From Fragilaria crotonensis (lineage: Eukaryota; Bacillariophyta; Fragilariophyceae; Fragilariales; Fragilariaceae), in NCBI GenBank assembly GCA_022925895.1, contig JAKSYS010000048.1:99099-163098 (forward strand): a DNA stretch of 64,000 nucleotides. The letters run 5' to 3'. Shown here one piece after another: positions 8,867 to 19,298 of this stretch (positions are counted from its first letter, which is position 1; each line of letters opens with the position of its first letter). The notes below the pieces were generated by a model. It was not told the origin of the DNA, searched no databases, and saw nothing but the letters and a program-made list of their open reading frames with translations. A program made the translations under genes and the position numbers.

Positions 8867-10369
8867 TCACTTCTTGGGATCTGCAATCTTGGCTCTCTTC
8901 TGGCGAGTGAGCGAGGGGTTGTTACGATTTCCACCGCTACCACACTTGCCGTCGCATTCGTCAGTCGACGCGACCGAGTTCGTTGAGTCAGCCGTCTCGT
9001 CGTCAACACCGGCCTTGCTCATCTGCTTGGCAAGCTGAGCTACCTGACGATTAACGACCTTTCTGATATTGTTGATTACGTCTTTCTTCGAACCTCCTTT
9101 CGATTTGTTGACCACCTTGCTATCCTTTTCGCCGGGTTTGTGGCCGCGCTTCAAGCGTTTCGAGGCGAGATCCTTTTTCTGCTCGGAAGTCAAAGCGGAG
9201 TATTCCTCCTTGGTGTAGTACCTATCCTCGACCTGGTCAATCTTACGTTTGCCAGTCTTCAACTCTGAGATGTTGACGGTATTCGCGGCCGTTTTAGACT
9301 TCGAAGCCTGACGAATATAATCTTGGTATAACGTTACACAAGCATCGAAGTCGTTTCGAAGACGTTCCTCAGACATAATCCGAGTTTTAACCGCATCAAA
9401 CTTGTCGGTTTTGATGCCGTCGAGTAAGTACCGGACCTTCGAACGAGGGTCAATACCCGCATATCCGTGTTCGACAAGACCCTCCAACACGGAGTGTTGT
9501 TGCTTGTGGACGTTTACGTAGCGCTCGAAATCCCAACGACGCTGCTCACCATTGTAAACAGTCGACTTGAGCTTGTCCTCGGCCGTCGTGGCCATGTTGT
9601 CGACGTTGTTGGGGCCGAGAAAGTGAGTAAAGAGGTGCTGATATGCAGCTCGTCCATCACGATGCCTCTGTGCAGGGCGTACATACGTCCAGGAATCCTT
9701 CTCACGGGTGATCGATGCAATGATCTCCCACACCTTTTCTCGGTTGACGAGGTAGACAGGGTCGGGGACCCTCGCTCCACCAGGGCTAAGCGAGTAATGA
9801 GGTGCCCTTGCAATCATTTCATCCTGCTTGGTCGGGTAGGATGTTGGAGGGTCCTCGCCCTGGGGAATGTCTTCATTCTTACGAACGACGTAGGCCAACG
9901 GAATCTTACGTTCTCCAAGTATGGAACGAAGGTACTCTTCGATAGATTCCATAGTCTTTGGCCAATCTTTCGGATTAATCGTAGGCAAGTCACCCGTTGG
10001 ATGCTTATATGTGGACTCAAACTCTCGCAGTTCGCGAACGGTCCGGATCACGGGGAGGGTTATGTCAGGTGCCTGAACGGCACGACTGACCCGTTCCTGA
10101 TGACGCAGGTAGAATGCGAGGAGCTTCAAGTGTCCCTCGGCGCGCATGTTCACCTGAACTCCTGGCGCTGGAATAGGAGCGCCACCTGCGGGATTCGGAA
10201 CGGTTCCGCCAGGTCGGCGAATAACCTTGCAGAGGCTTTCGACCTCTTCGTCGCTCAAAAGTTTAATCTCCTCGAGGTCACTCATACCCTGTTCCTCAAC
10301 TAGGGCCTGAGAAGCGCTCTCAGAGAAACCGATGCGGGTGAAGACCCCGCGCATAACAGCGTTGTTCAT
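8867..10369 (-). CDS. gag: copia Gag polyprotein
   Basis: 500 aa from the ATG at 10369. It forms the virus-like particle that packages element RNA. The N-terminal third is acidic and contains a Pro/Gly/Ala linker. The middle is helical and matches the general capsid layout. The C-terminal part is highly basic (KRGHKPGEKDSKVVNKSKGG). I see no canonical CCHC zinc knuckle, only a Cys pair in CDGKCGSGG, so nucleic-acid binding probably rests on the basic tail. It ends KK-TGA and the pol frame continues directly after the stop. Confidence 0.9.
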   Translation of the reverse strand: MNNAVMRGVFTRIGFSESASQALVEEQGMSDLEEIKLLSDEEVESLCKVIRRPGGTVPNPAGGAPIPAPGVQVNMRAEGHLKLLAFYLRHQERVSRAVQAPDITLPVIRTVRELREFESTYKHPTGDLPTINPKDWPKTMESIEEYLRSILGERKIPLAYVVRKNEDIPQGEDPPTSYPTKQDEMIARAPHYSLSPGGARVPDPVYLVNREKVWEIIASITREKDSWTYVRPAQRHRDGRAAYQHLFTHFLGPNNVDNMATTAEDKLKSTVYNGEQRRWDFERYVNVHKQQHSVLEGLVEHGYAGIDPRSKVRYLLDGIKTDKFDAVKTRIMSEERLRNDFDACVTLYQDYIRQASKSKTAANTVNISELKTGKRKIDQVEDRYYTKEEYSALTSEQKKDLASKRLKRGHKPGEKDSKVVNKSKGGSKKDVINNIRKVVNRQVAQLAKQMSKAGVDDETADSTNSVASTDECDGKCGSGGNRNNPSLTRQKRAKIADPKK

Positions 10370-10859
10370 GGCGTCGAGTGTAAAAGGGAAAAGGAAATCA
10401 GGGAACCAAGATTATACAAACCCAGATCCATCACCGATTCGAATATATCCCTTTAAACGGTGTGCCAATCATCTGGCCGTTGAGTTTAACCGCTATAGAA
10501 TTTATCATGACTTAATAGTCTATATGTCACCAAACGAATCGTGGTTTAGCCTAAGATGGTCAGGCATGGAAAGGATGGCGCCCCATCAATCCCGATGGCG
10601 TCGTGTCGTTCGGTGCCATGCATCAAGGGTTTGAATCATCCATTAAGATGCACCAACCAGGCCACACGCCCATCTCGCGTGTTAAGGTCCACTGGTGGTA
10701 GGCAGTTCGAAGCCTGCCCAGGCATAGAGTGAAATTATCGGATTTCAGCAGGTACTCACATCGTCCAAAAACAATTCGGGACGATGGAATAACGAATGGT
10801 ATACGCACGCGTCAAGTGCGTCTGCAAACGATGGCAAGGGCGACATGGGTCTGATAAAC
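10370..10859 (-). other. Untranslated leader of the copia element with primer-binding site
   Basis: 490 bp between the 5' LTR and the gag ATG. The first bases after the LTR read GTTTATCAGACCCATG on the element strand. The complement contains GGTCTGATAA, which resembles the anticodon arm of a tRNA (elongator Met-like with one change, or Ile-GAT) rather than a tRNA 3' end. That suggests half-tRNA priming, as described for Drosophila copia. Confidence 0.5.
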
Positions 10860-11009
10860 TGAGTAAAAACGGGCGATAAAAGAAGGGACAACGATAACGA
10901 AGACGTTCTAACTAAGATTATAACACGAATATAGCATGCGGGTGCACTCTTACCGCATACTGTCGTACAGTCGTACGGGACACGAATGTTACTTGAGCAC
11001 CTTTAATCA
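10860..11009 (-). repeat. 5' LTR of the copia element
   Basis: 150 bp, identical to the copy at 4428-4577, with TG...CA ends. It should carry the promoter for the minus-strand gag-pol transcript. Confidence 0.95.
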
Positions 11010-13129
11010 TGGTGGGAGGGGCCTTCGGCCTTGGGACTTGGGACAGTGGATAGTGGATACTGACTATCAGTGTTTGGAAAAACCCATTTTCGGGTTTTTG
11101 GAGAATTCGTTATATTTTTCACAAAAACACTGAAAAACACCACATTTCTTAGCACTTTGCATTTTACCCAATTTGCCAGTATAATTAACATTTGATGCTG
11201 ATGATGATTGGAGCAATTTCACACATAGTAAGGGCCTAAGCTGTGGTGTTAGAATTACTAGACAGTCGTCGGACGATGGTGCGAGCGAATGCACGACGAG
11301 CAATCATAGTACGAGTAACAATTAACAACGCAACAACGGCAGCAGGGAAGGATAATATGTCGGTTTCGTGGGCCGACGAGGTCAAAGGCGTGACGACCAC
11401 CAGTTCCAGTAAATGTACGGCTGAGAAGGAAAGGAGAACTAATATGTTTCGAGAGAACATTCCTTGAAATTAATCCAGTCATTAAAGAAGTTTGATTGAC
11501 ATCTACTTCCTAACATAAATATCTCCATGAGAATCACCACAAGAACACGGACACCAGCACGGTCCAGGACCCTGGGGGAACCACCAATTAATGAATGGTT
11601 GCTGAAAAATGTATAGAAAGCTTGCCAAATCCTTCCATACCTGTGCCTCTTGTGGCATCAAGAACAAGCGAATGACGTGATACAGCAACAATGACAAACG
11701 GCTTGTGATGATGTGGACACGTTTTGACACAGTGATACAATCATGACTGAAGTACAGCATGTAGCGTTGGAGCACGAGCGAGCTTGTCCATAAACCTTAT
11801 CTAGCTACTACTACTGTAGTAGCTCAAAAAAGGAAAAAAGGAACCAAAAGATTTTTTGAAAAATCGCAGCTAAAGACACCTCCTGCTTGTCAAGAACCTG
11901 CTGATCACGGCCACACACATTATTGCATAGTTGGAAGCTGGAATTGTCAGCATTCCGTCATACCTGGAGGAGCTCAAGCATATGACTCCTGCTGTACATA
12001 GTGTTTCGATGCAACTAGTAGTCAGCACGACACATTTTCATTTCACGTGAAGTTCGGTTTGTATCAAAATTTTATCTTGAAAAGCATCAACAAAATGCAT
12101 GTGGCTGATTGCTAGGTTCTATTGGATGTCAGATGAATTTGTTCCTCCGATCAATCATCCTGCTGCAGCAACGCGACCAGTAACTTTGCATACTCCAGCA
12201 TAAAATACTTCTCCACAATTCATCAATGATTATGCCTAGAATCATACTCTCTGTATGATGCATAACATGACAACAAGCAATAATTTCTCCGACATGGGTT
12301 GATTTCATTGACAGCAGCAGCAGTTAATGTGGAACAAAATGAGCAGTGCTGAGCCTCAAATATGACCTTCAATTGTCACAAAAAAATGTTGATCAACAAA
12401 GTGCTAACGAAGAACCACCTCATGTCAAAATCAAGTTGCACATGTTCTTGAATCGTCTGTCAAACCAGGAAGTCATTCATCAGAGACAATATCCTTCTGT
12501 CCTTGATGGCAATGGTTGGTGGTATCAAGAAGTGGGCTGGTGGTCAATTTGAATTTTTACACCATGCAACATTGCAGGCATCAACAAAAGACGTTTTCAA
12601 AAGAATATGTTAGCAATTACTACTACGTTGGGTCTCAGTCTGGCAAACTTCAAGATTCCCAGGGGCATTTGAGAAGAAGAAATATCCACCCCTGGTGTTG
12701 AAGAACTGGTGCGGCAAGCCAGAAATATCTCTGTAAAATCACACATTTTTCTGATAAATTGGAAGACATTCACTATGAAGAAGCCTGACAATCATTGCTA
12801 AGTTATGATAAGGTATCAGTTGACAATGTTATGACTGGTGCAGTGGTTTGAAATAATGTGTCACAGGCAGCTGTCTCAAGCTCATGATTGTCCACCAGCT
12901 ACGTTGCTGCGTTACACTCCAGTATTCTTGGAAGCAAGCACAGGAGCAGTACCAGGTACTAGTAGTGGAACATTCCTTTATTGCTTGGGAAGTCTTTAAA
13001 CAAAAGAAATTTGCTATAAATTGTTGATGAGAAGCGATTGTTAGACGTATAACCCTAAAAGGACCTATGTTTTTGGGGTTAAGATAGATAATTCCGGGTG
13101 TCTCTGATGTGTGACTTGTGACTTATGAG
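11010..13129. other. Gene-poor AT-rich stretch
   Basis: About 2.1 kb without a supported gene; open frames are short and unrelated to anything I recognise. A small hairpin AAACCCATTTTCGGGTTTTT lies near 11079-11098. The texture resembles 36.6-37.7 kb and 34.9-35.4 kb and may be old, decayed repeat DNA. Confidence 0.4.
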
Positions 13130-13450
13130 CAGAGACGGGAATTTCAAACCCAGCCCACCCAAACCCACGGCCCACCCAAACCCATTGGGTTAAGGGTGGG
13201 TTTTGGGTGAGCTCAGGATTTCATGGGTGGGTCTGGGTGGGCCGGCAAATCATAGCAAAAAATGACTGTAGATGTTTGCTACCGGTAGTAGTAGAGCCAT
13301 CTAGTCCAGTACTAACTACTGGGTTTGGGTGGGTTTGGGTAGGTCTTGGTAGATCGTATGGGTTCTGGGTGGGTTTGGGCTGGTACTTCCGTGAGCGTAG
13401 CTTTACGTGGGTACCCATGGGTTTGATATTTTCAGAAATTCCCGTCTCTG
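13130..13450. mobile_element. hAT-type foldback MITE
   Basis: 321 bp bounded by perfect 16-bp inverted repeats CAGAGACGGGAATTTC (13130-13145 and 13435-13450) and flanked by a perfect 8-bp duplication CTTATGAG (13122-13129 and 13451-13458). An 8-bp duplication and ends starting CAG are hallmarks of hAT transposons. The interior is built from CCCAAACCCA on the left and TGGGTTTGGG on the right, so the element can fold into a long hairpin. It codes for nothing. Confidence 0.88.
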
Positions 13451-13915
13451 CTTATGAGTGTTCGAAATCTCGATTCACTACCTTGATGCTCCTGGCTTAC
13501 TGTTACTACTCTAGGGACTACGGACTCGATTCGGGGCAGAAGCATGAATGCATTGTGACAATCAGCAACACAAAGGAATACCAACTGCAGTCTTTCTTTC
13601 TCTTCGTAACGTGCGTGTTGGGGAGAGCAAAGGCTAACACTTGTCCCCCTTTGGTCGTCAACGTTTATTCCTGTACTACTAGGACGAATCGACAATAAAC
13701 GAGAGAAATTCTCCATTGTGAGTTGCAGGTGTTACGTAATAGATTGATAAAACAACGCATGGATAGAATGACATCCAATTGTTGATACCGAGCCAAACAC
13801 CTGCAGGTTGTATTTCACAACATGATCAGTATGGGCATGTTATCGTGCGACTGAGTCGTTACAATTGCGGCAAATGCGCCAATGATGAATTGCGTCCCCT
13901 GCTTCTCCAAAGGAT
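13451..13915. other. Intergenic stretch after the MITE
   Basis: About 460 bp with nothing recognisable beyond the 8-bp MITE target duplication at its left edge. A short frame across 13207-13698 is mostly MITE-derived and is not taken as a gene. Confidence 0.4.
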
Positions 13916-14756
13916 TTAGAAACAGCAACTTTGTCGTCTGTTTGTCATCTTCTTATTCAGATGCGTATCATCTTTCACCAGTTTCGGTGGCATCATTAAA
14001 GATGCCAATTCTCCAAGGCTGAGGAGGGGTTCTGATAAATGGCTGTCCTGTCGTATCATTTGATGCTTCTCGTGCGGTATTTGCAATGCATCGAGATCAG
14101 CAGCGAGAGTATCATCATCCTCAACAGCTGTCTCGGGTTCATCGTGCGTACTCTGATTGTATGTGAGCACAATAGGCGACGCAATCGAATGTCGGCGTCC
14201 GAGCTTGTGTTGCGGCTTCCTTCCCGTAGTGGTTGTCTGTTCCGCGGAATGAGTGGATCCTGATATTTCACCACCATCAGTAGGGATATTGATGCGCATT
14301 CCAATAACGAACTTCTTGGTTGATGTTGGCATGGGCATCGTAGTCTTGGATAGCGAAAATTATGTTACCACCACAAGTTACTTTTTTCTTTTTCCAATCC
14401 ATCGATTCTGTAGAACAGACGTCGGTCATCTGAGGTCCAAAGTTCCTTTGTATCTCTGTGTGGGGATCGTGGTCCTGCGTGTGAGCATGACCCCATTGAC
14501 GAAGAAACTCCCCAATGAGAAACTCTGGTTTGGCAAAATACTTAAATGGCATCTGATAATCTTGAAACGAATCGTCATCAGTCAGTACAACAACTTTACA
14601 CGCAATTTGTGATGACCCCGTAGAAATCACCGTTCGTTCGACACCATTTTTCAATGCCATGCAAAATTCTTCTGTCACACCTTTTTGAAAAACATTTTGC
14701 ATATCGCCAGCTATTCCTGTAGCACTATAGTACGATAGTACCAGAATCGGACCCAT
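13916..14756 (-). CDS. Hypothetical protein, possibly two exons with a 37-bp intron
   Basis: The frame from the ATG at 14756 runs to a run of Lys codons. A GTAACT...CCAAG segment of only 37 bp (14381-14345) could be spliced out to join the frame ending at 13916, giving 267 aa. Without splicing the first frame stops at 14277 (159 aa). The N-terminal part has a hydrophobic start (GPILVLSYYSATGIAG) and mixed alpha/beta character. The C-terminal part is basic and Ser/Thr-rich, ending RRQSCCF. I do not recognise a family. The gene lies between transposons and may be a fragment. Confidence 0.3.
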
Positions 14757-15455
14757 CGAAAGTCGTTGTCAAGTAGTAGAATCTACGTGACACCCAACAC
14801 AAGGCAGACGTGCCTGATCGGATGTCCCCAATAAACAATTCTACGAGTATCTTGAAAAGTGGACTGACGACGAAGTCCGAGGTAAATGACCGTAGTGTGT
14901 GTGCCCGTCTCAGACCAGGGAGAACGTCGGGAATACGCCTCGGGTTGGTAACGAGTGAGGTTTCGATGTAACTCATACATAAATCATCAACTGGGGACAT
15001 CCGGAAACGCACCTTACATGTATTGATTCCACGTAGAAGCCAAATGAATAAGACGGATTTTCGGGATGTCGCTTCAGGACATCGATTTTCCGGATGCCTA
15101 CCAGTATCGGTAGTCCTATTTATTCTGGTTCATTCGGAAACGCACCGCTGGACCGCTGTGATGGCGTTCGACGATTCAACTGGATTTCGGGCTACAAGCC
15201 ATTTCTTTAGGGAGTGTCCATACAAGAAACTTCGATCCAAGTTTCGATCCAAGTTCCAAGGGCGCATAACCAGATAATTAAAAGTTCGATTGTCTTCTCT
15301 CGAAGTGTTGTCCATACAAGAAAACTTGGATCGAACTGTCCAAGTTCTGAACTCCCAAGTTTCAACTTGAGGATCGAAGGCGAGTACTTGTACCACTGAC
15401 GTGCATCATTTCGTAGCAAGACCATAAATGACATACTAACTTGCTGAAAATCACC

Positions 15456-16664
15456 ATGCTAGTATCTGAGACAATTTGGAAGAGAGGACTGTTGTCGTAT
15501 GCGGACGAAATGGAACAAACGGCTTCCTTGCTTGCGAATGCTTTGGCAAATGTGGCTGCTGGGGTTGCAGTTGACGTTGCAGGAAAGAAGTCATCTTCCT
15601 CTGCAACTAGAACAAGGACACGCGGTGGATCAGCCCCTGGACGTTCATTTCGACGTCGTATCCGACGTTCGGTTGAGGACATTTACCGACAGCTAGGTGA
15701 TGTGTACTTCAGGAGGGCATACAGAATGAAGTACACCACCTTCAAACGTCTTGCTAATGACCTTCGGCAGAGTATACTAGACGTATCAGGTCAGAAAGAT
15801 GGAGGTCAATCCAGGCATGTTCCGAATGGCCGTATCTCACCTGATGTACGCCTTGCGTGTGCCATACGATGGTTTGCTGGAGGCTCTCCGTATGACATAA
15901 TGACGACGTTTGGTATTGGTCACACCGACACATTTAACAGTTTTTGGTACGTTGTTGAGGCAATAAACAAACATCCCAACTTTGTCATAGCATATCCTGA
16001 AGATCATGATGTGCAGAGGGCCATCGCTGAAGGCTTTTTCAAAGTGTCAAAGGCTGGTTTCAAGTGCTGTGCCGGTGCAATTGATGGAATACTGATATGG
16101 ACACATAAGCCCTCCAAGAAAGACTGCAGGGAGGCTGGTTGCGACGAGGGAAAGTTCAACTGCTCACGAAAGAAGAAGTATGGCTTAAATTGTCAGGCAG
16201 TGTGTGATGTCCGCGGACGAATTCTGGACATTTCTATTCAATACCCTGGTTGTACTTCCGATTGTCTTGCCTTTGAAGGCATGTCACTTCACCAAAAGCT
16301 AGAGGATGGCATCCTAGCTCCTGGACTATGTATCTTCGGCGACAATGCTTATTTAAATACAGCGTACATGGCGACACCCTATCCTGGCGTGTCTGGTGGG
16401 ACACGAGATTCTTATAACTTTTATCACTCCCAATTGAGGATACGAATTGAGTGTACATTCGGTATGCTTACGATGAGGTGGGCAATACTGCGAAGTGCAA
16501 TCCCTGTGAATGTCACAATAAAAAAGACAGTGGCTCTCGTTCTTGCACTCGCAAAACTTCATAACTTTGCATTGAAGTTGAGGATGGACGATCTGATCTC
16601 ACGTATATTGCTAATGATGAATGGAACAGCGAACTCAATGGCAGTGTGCCGTTGGTCCCAGTAA
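15456..16664 (+). CDS. PIF/Harbinger DDE transposase
   Basis: 402 aa from the first ATG; the frame is open 15 bp further to a TTG that I do not use. The nuclease carries the DDE triad as GAIDGILIW (Asp near 209), FGDNAYLN (Asp near 294) and RIECTFGML (Glu near 331), the layout of the DDE_Tnp_4 family. An N-terminal basic helical region (TRTRGGSAPGRSFRRRIRR) precedes an all-helical segment with the typical LACAIRWFAGGSPYDIMTTFGIG block. The frame has no internal stop, so the protein may be functional. Confidence 0.93.
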   Translation: MLVSETIWKRGLLSYADEMEQTASLLANALANVAAGVAVDVAGKKSSSSATRTRTRGGSAPGRSFRRRIRRSVEDIYRQLGDVYFRRAYRMKYTTFKRLANDLRQSILDVSGQKDGGQSRHVPNGRISPDVRLACAIRWFAGGSPYDIMTTFGIGHTDTFNSFWYVVEAINKHPNFVIAYPEDHDVQRAIAEGFFKVSKAGFKCCAGAIDGILIWTHKPSKKDCREAGCDEGKFNCSRKKKYGLNCQAVCDVRGRILDISIQYPGCTSDCLAFEGMSLHQKLEDGILAPGLCIFGDNAYLNTAYMATPYPGVSGGTRDSYNFYHSQLRIRIECTFGMLTMRWAILRSAIPVNVTIKKTVALVLALAKLHNFALKLRMDDLISRILLMMNGTANSMAVCRWSQ

Positions 16665-16974
16665 CAGTGCGAGACTTGTCGGAAGAGAGTTCGTCGTCTG
16701 CAAACAACGAGGATGTCCTTCCAATACAATTGTTGCATGGTGGCGAGCATTTTGATGATATTGGTGGTATGATTGGTCGATATAACAGACAGCGACGATA
16801 CAACAGAAATACGAGTGGACCTCTCCCGCGCGACCGATTGCACTCGCATGTTGCATCCATTGGCATCACGCGACCGACGCCACTGCCACGACGGTAGAAC
16901 TAGTATCCGCGGGCCCCACCGACTCGACGTCTCCTATCTGAAATCTTATAGGCAGTGTAAACTAGTACTAGAAA

Positions 16975-18719
16975 TCAGCTGGTGCTGGCTGCTGGTGAAA
17001 GAACATCGGACAATTCATCTAGCTCCTTCATAATGAGTTCGCATTCTTCGTCAAAGAATGTCAGAAGCGAAGCAGCTCTTGGATCATTCATGTCAAGTTC
17101 CGCTCTCGCTCGGCGAAACTCACGGGCTTTATCAGTGAGCTGCGATCGACGTTCAAACTTGCGTTTCCTGTCTTGCTCACTCCTTTCAACCATAAATCTG
17201 TTTTCCTCCATCGCCTTTTGATGCTCGCGATCTATAATGCGTTGCTCCACCATTGTTTCTTGTATACTCGCAATCCTGTTCAGGCTTTCTGCAAGTGGTT
17301 CGAACAATCCTGGCGGGCTCACATGTTGATCAGCAGCATCCTGTCGACCACGAAGCCTGGCGGTGACTGTAGTTGGAGCATCAGAAGCGTCTGCGGCACC
17401 AGTGCCTTCTGTGAGACACTGCAAAGACGATTGGAGAAGTTGGTGAGAATCAGCGACTTCCCAGAAATACAAAAGGTAGGATGGTCTACCATTCAGAAAG
17501 GATTGGCGAAGATGCAATGCACGAGCTGGACGGTTCCTGAGTCCACCGATTGTATCATTCGTACCATGCCTGGGATGACAATTGGATGTTAAACTGCTCG
17601 TAGTCATCATGGAGACATCCGCCTCCTCCTGCTGCTCATTGTCATCAAGAATGTCAATGTTGTCCTGTTCCTCGTCCTCTTCAGTGCTCCCACCCTCACC
17701 TTGTCCGCTTCTTTCCCAATCCCTAATGATGCGAAGGAGATCTGTTCGCATAGATGTGAATGAGTCCAATACCTTCTTGGGCGTTGCCGGTGTGAAATGA
17801 GCAACGCAGTGGTAGGAGCAATCAATGGAGCTTACGTAATCAGAATGACAAGATGACGATGGAGCTCTCGGGTTGTAGTCTTTATCATTCCATAAATTTG
17901 AAATTAGTTCAAATACAGTTAAGGATCTGTGAACAAGAGCAACGCATACTAGTGTGAGTATCCAAAATACAAATGGGAAGCAATGACAGGCAGGAGCATA
18001 CCACATACGTACCTACGCTCACTATTGCGAGCATCTAATTCAGCACGTGATGGTGCGTCAGCTCGTCTCAAAAATGCAGCTTTTATGTTGTCTTGTGTAA
18101 AGCACATGATCAATCGAAGGTACGGCACGATTCCACGCCAGTTCGATCCTCCTCTGGTATTACCGCCGCCACTCGCATCAGTACTACCACCACCACCCGC
18201 TAGATCAGAGGGCAACACTTGCTGTTCCCGAGCCCTTCTTAGAAGCATCTGCTTCAGCCGGAGTGTTTCGGCGGTCAAAAAGGCAATGTCTGCTTGGTCC
18301 TTGATTGGATGGCTCTCCAGCCATTGGATCTGGCGTGTCCTTGGCCAGTTGACAGGGCGAGGCAAGGGAGAAATCGCGAAGAGGGTAGCACGTCGCACGA
18401 TTTCAGTGACGTAATCCTTGCTCTGAGGACGCATTACGGTTTTTGGGAGAAGGGACCATGGCTCATCGTCAAAGGAGAACAATGGTTTATCCTCCTCCTC
18501 GTCTGCACAACTGGAACGACTGCTGTCATCGCTATCATCAACACCAGATGTACTACGACCATACAGTCCAACAGACAAAAGGTATAAGACCTTTTTCTCG
18601 TTGCCTGAGTCAATGTATACCTGTTGAGAAACACAGGTGCCGTTGTCGTACATTGATTCAAGAGTGGTATCTGTATACCCTTCTTCAGCAACGACATTGT
18701 CATTGAGAGAAGAACTCAT
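16975..18719 (-). CDS. Harbinger second protein (DNA-binding partner of the transposase)
   Basis: Two exons, 18719-18013 and 17926-16975, joined across an 86-bp GTACGT...CACAG intron, give 552 aa. I start at the ATG at 18719 because the upstream extension begins at GTG. The N-terminal region is acidic with Ser/Asp runs. A helical block follows (ADIAFLTAETLRLKQMLLRRAREQ), then a Gly-rich linker. Next comes a conserved-looking block SLTVFELISNLWNDKDYNPRAP with SSIDCSY and a stretch VLDSFTSMRTDLLRIIRDWERSGQGEGG. The C-terminus is a long charged coiled coil. In Harbinger elements the partner protein (often Myb/SANT-like) brings the transposase to the DNA ends and the nucleus. Its position and orientation fit that role; the domain type is inferred. 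Confidence 0.75.
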
Positions 18720-19161
18720 AGTAGAGGAGAGAAGATGCACGTCTGCTTCTCCCCCCGCTGCCAAAATACTCAAAGTACCTGCTAGTAGAGTACCAAGCAA
18801 CTGCAGCACCACCAGCCTAGTCGTTGTCCGTGCTCCTTGTTGAAGTCTGAAATTGACGTCACAACAATTGCAGTAATCCCTTCCTCAATTGTCAATACGT
18901 ACTGGATGGTACCCTATTGACAAGTGAAGGAAAGGAACAACTGAATGGAGCAAAGATCAACAAAATGAAATGAGAACAGCACTACTTTGACTGCGAACAT
19001 GTACTCTTGCAGTATGGTGTTTGCGAAAGTGGAGGGAAGATTGTGGGAAGATTGTGGGAAGATTTTTATGATCCTCCAGTTCAACATGTCAGAACGAATG
19101 GTCAAAACTGTAGCAATTCAATAGGATATGAAACTTGGATACTTCGACTTGGACAAAAAGT

Positions 19162-19193
19162 TGAGGCGGACTTGGACATCCAAGTCCGCCTCA
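19162..19193. repeat. Perfect short palindrome inside the Harbinger right end
   Basis: Two perfectly complementary 15-nt arms (TGAGGCGGACTTGGA and its complement) separated by only CA. It lies about 105 bp inside the right terminus and embeds the CCAAGT motif of the terminal repeats, so it may be a transposase or partner-protein binding site. Confidence 0.8.
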
Positions 19194-19298
19194 GATGAGT
19201 CCCGCCAAAGGGTCGATCGAAGTTGAGTCACGAAGAAACTGGTGATGAGCCCTTGGAAACTTGGGAACTTGGATCGAAAAATTCTTGTATGGACACTC

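Larger units (their letters stand above)
4428..11009 (-). mobile_element. Complete Ty1/copia LTR retrotransposon (CoDi-like)
   Basis: A 6,582-bp element with 150-bp direct repeats at both ends (TG...CA), reading on the minus strand. In element order it holds the 5' LTR (10860-11009), leader (10370-10859), gag, pol (protease, integrase, reverse transcriptase, RNase H, i.e. copia order), polypurine tract and 3' LTR (4428-4577). The two LTRs are identical by eye across all 150 bases, so insertion is recent. A 4-bp direct repeat TGGT flanks the element (4424-4427 and 11010-11013), slightly shorter than the usual 5 bp. All coding domains are intact, so this is a candidate active copy. Confidence 0.96.
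15212..19298. mobile_element. PIF/Harbinger DNA transposon
   Basis: A 4.1-kb element with terminal inverted repeats starting GAGTGTCCATACAAGAA at both ends (15212 and, inverted, 19298). The repeat continues through TTCGATCCAAGTT and CCAAGGGC for roughly 50-60 bp with some indels. It holds a DDE transposase on the plus strand and a second gene on the minus strand, convergent, as in PIF/Harbinger elements. Extra copies of the CCATACAAG/CCAAGTT motif occur subterminally (about 15311-15360). The expected 3-bp TWA target duplication is not obvious at these boundaries. Confidence 0.85.

Noticed and set aside
9467-10303. 278-aa plus-strand frame
   Set aside because: Antisense shadow of gag.
15209-15211. 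TTA/TAG-type target duplication for the Harbinger element
   Set aside because: The left flank offers TTA, but the right flank (AAG) does not match, so no duplication is claimed.
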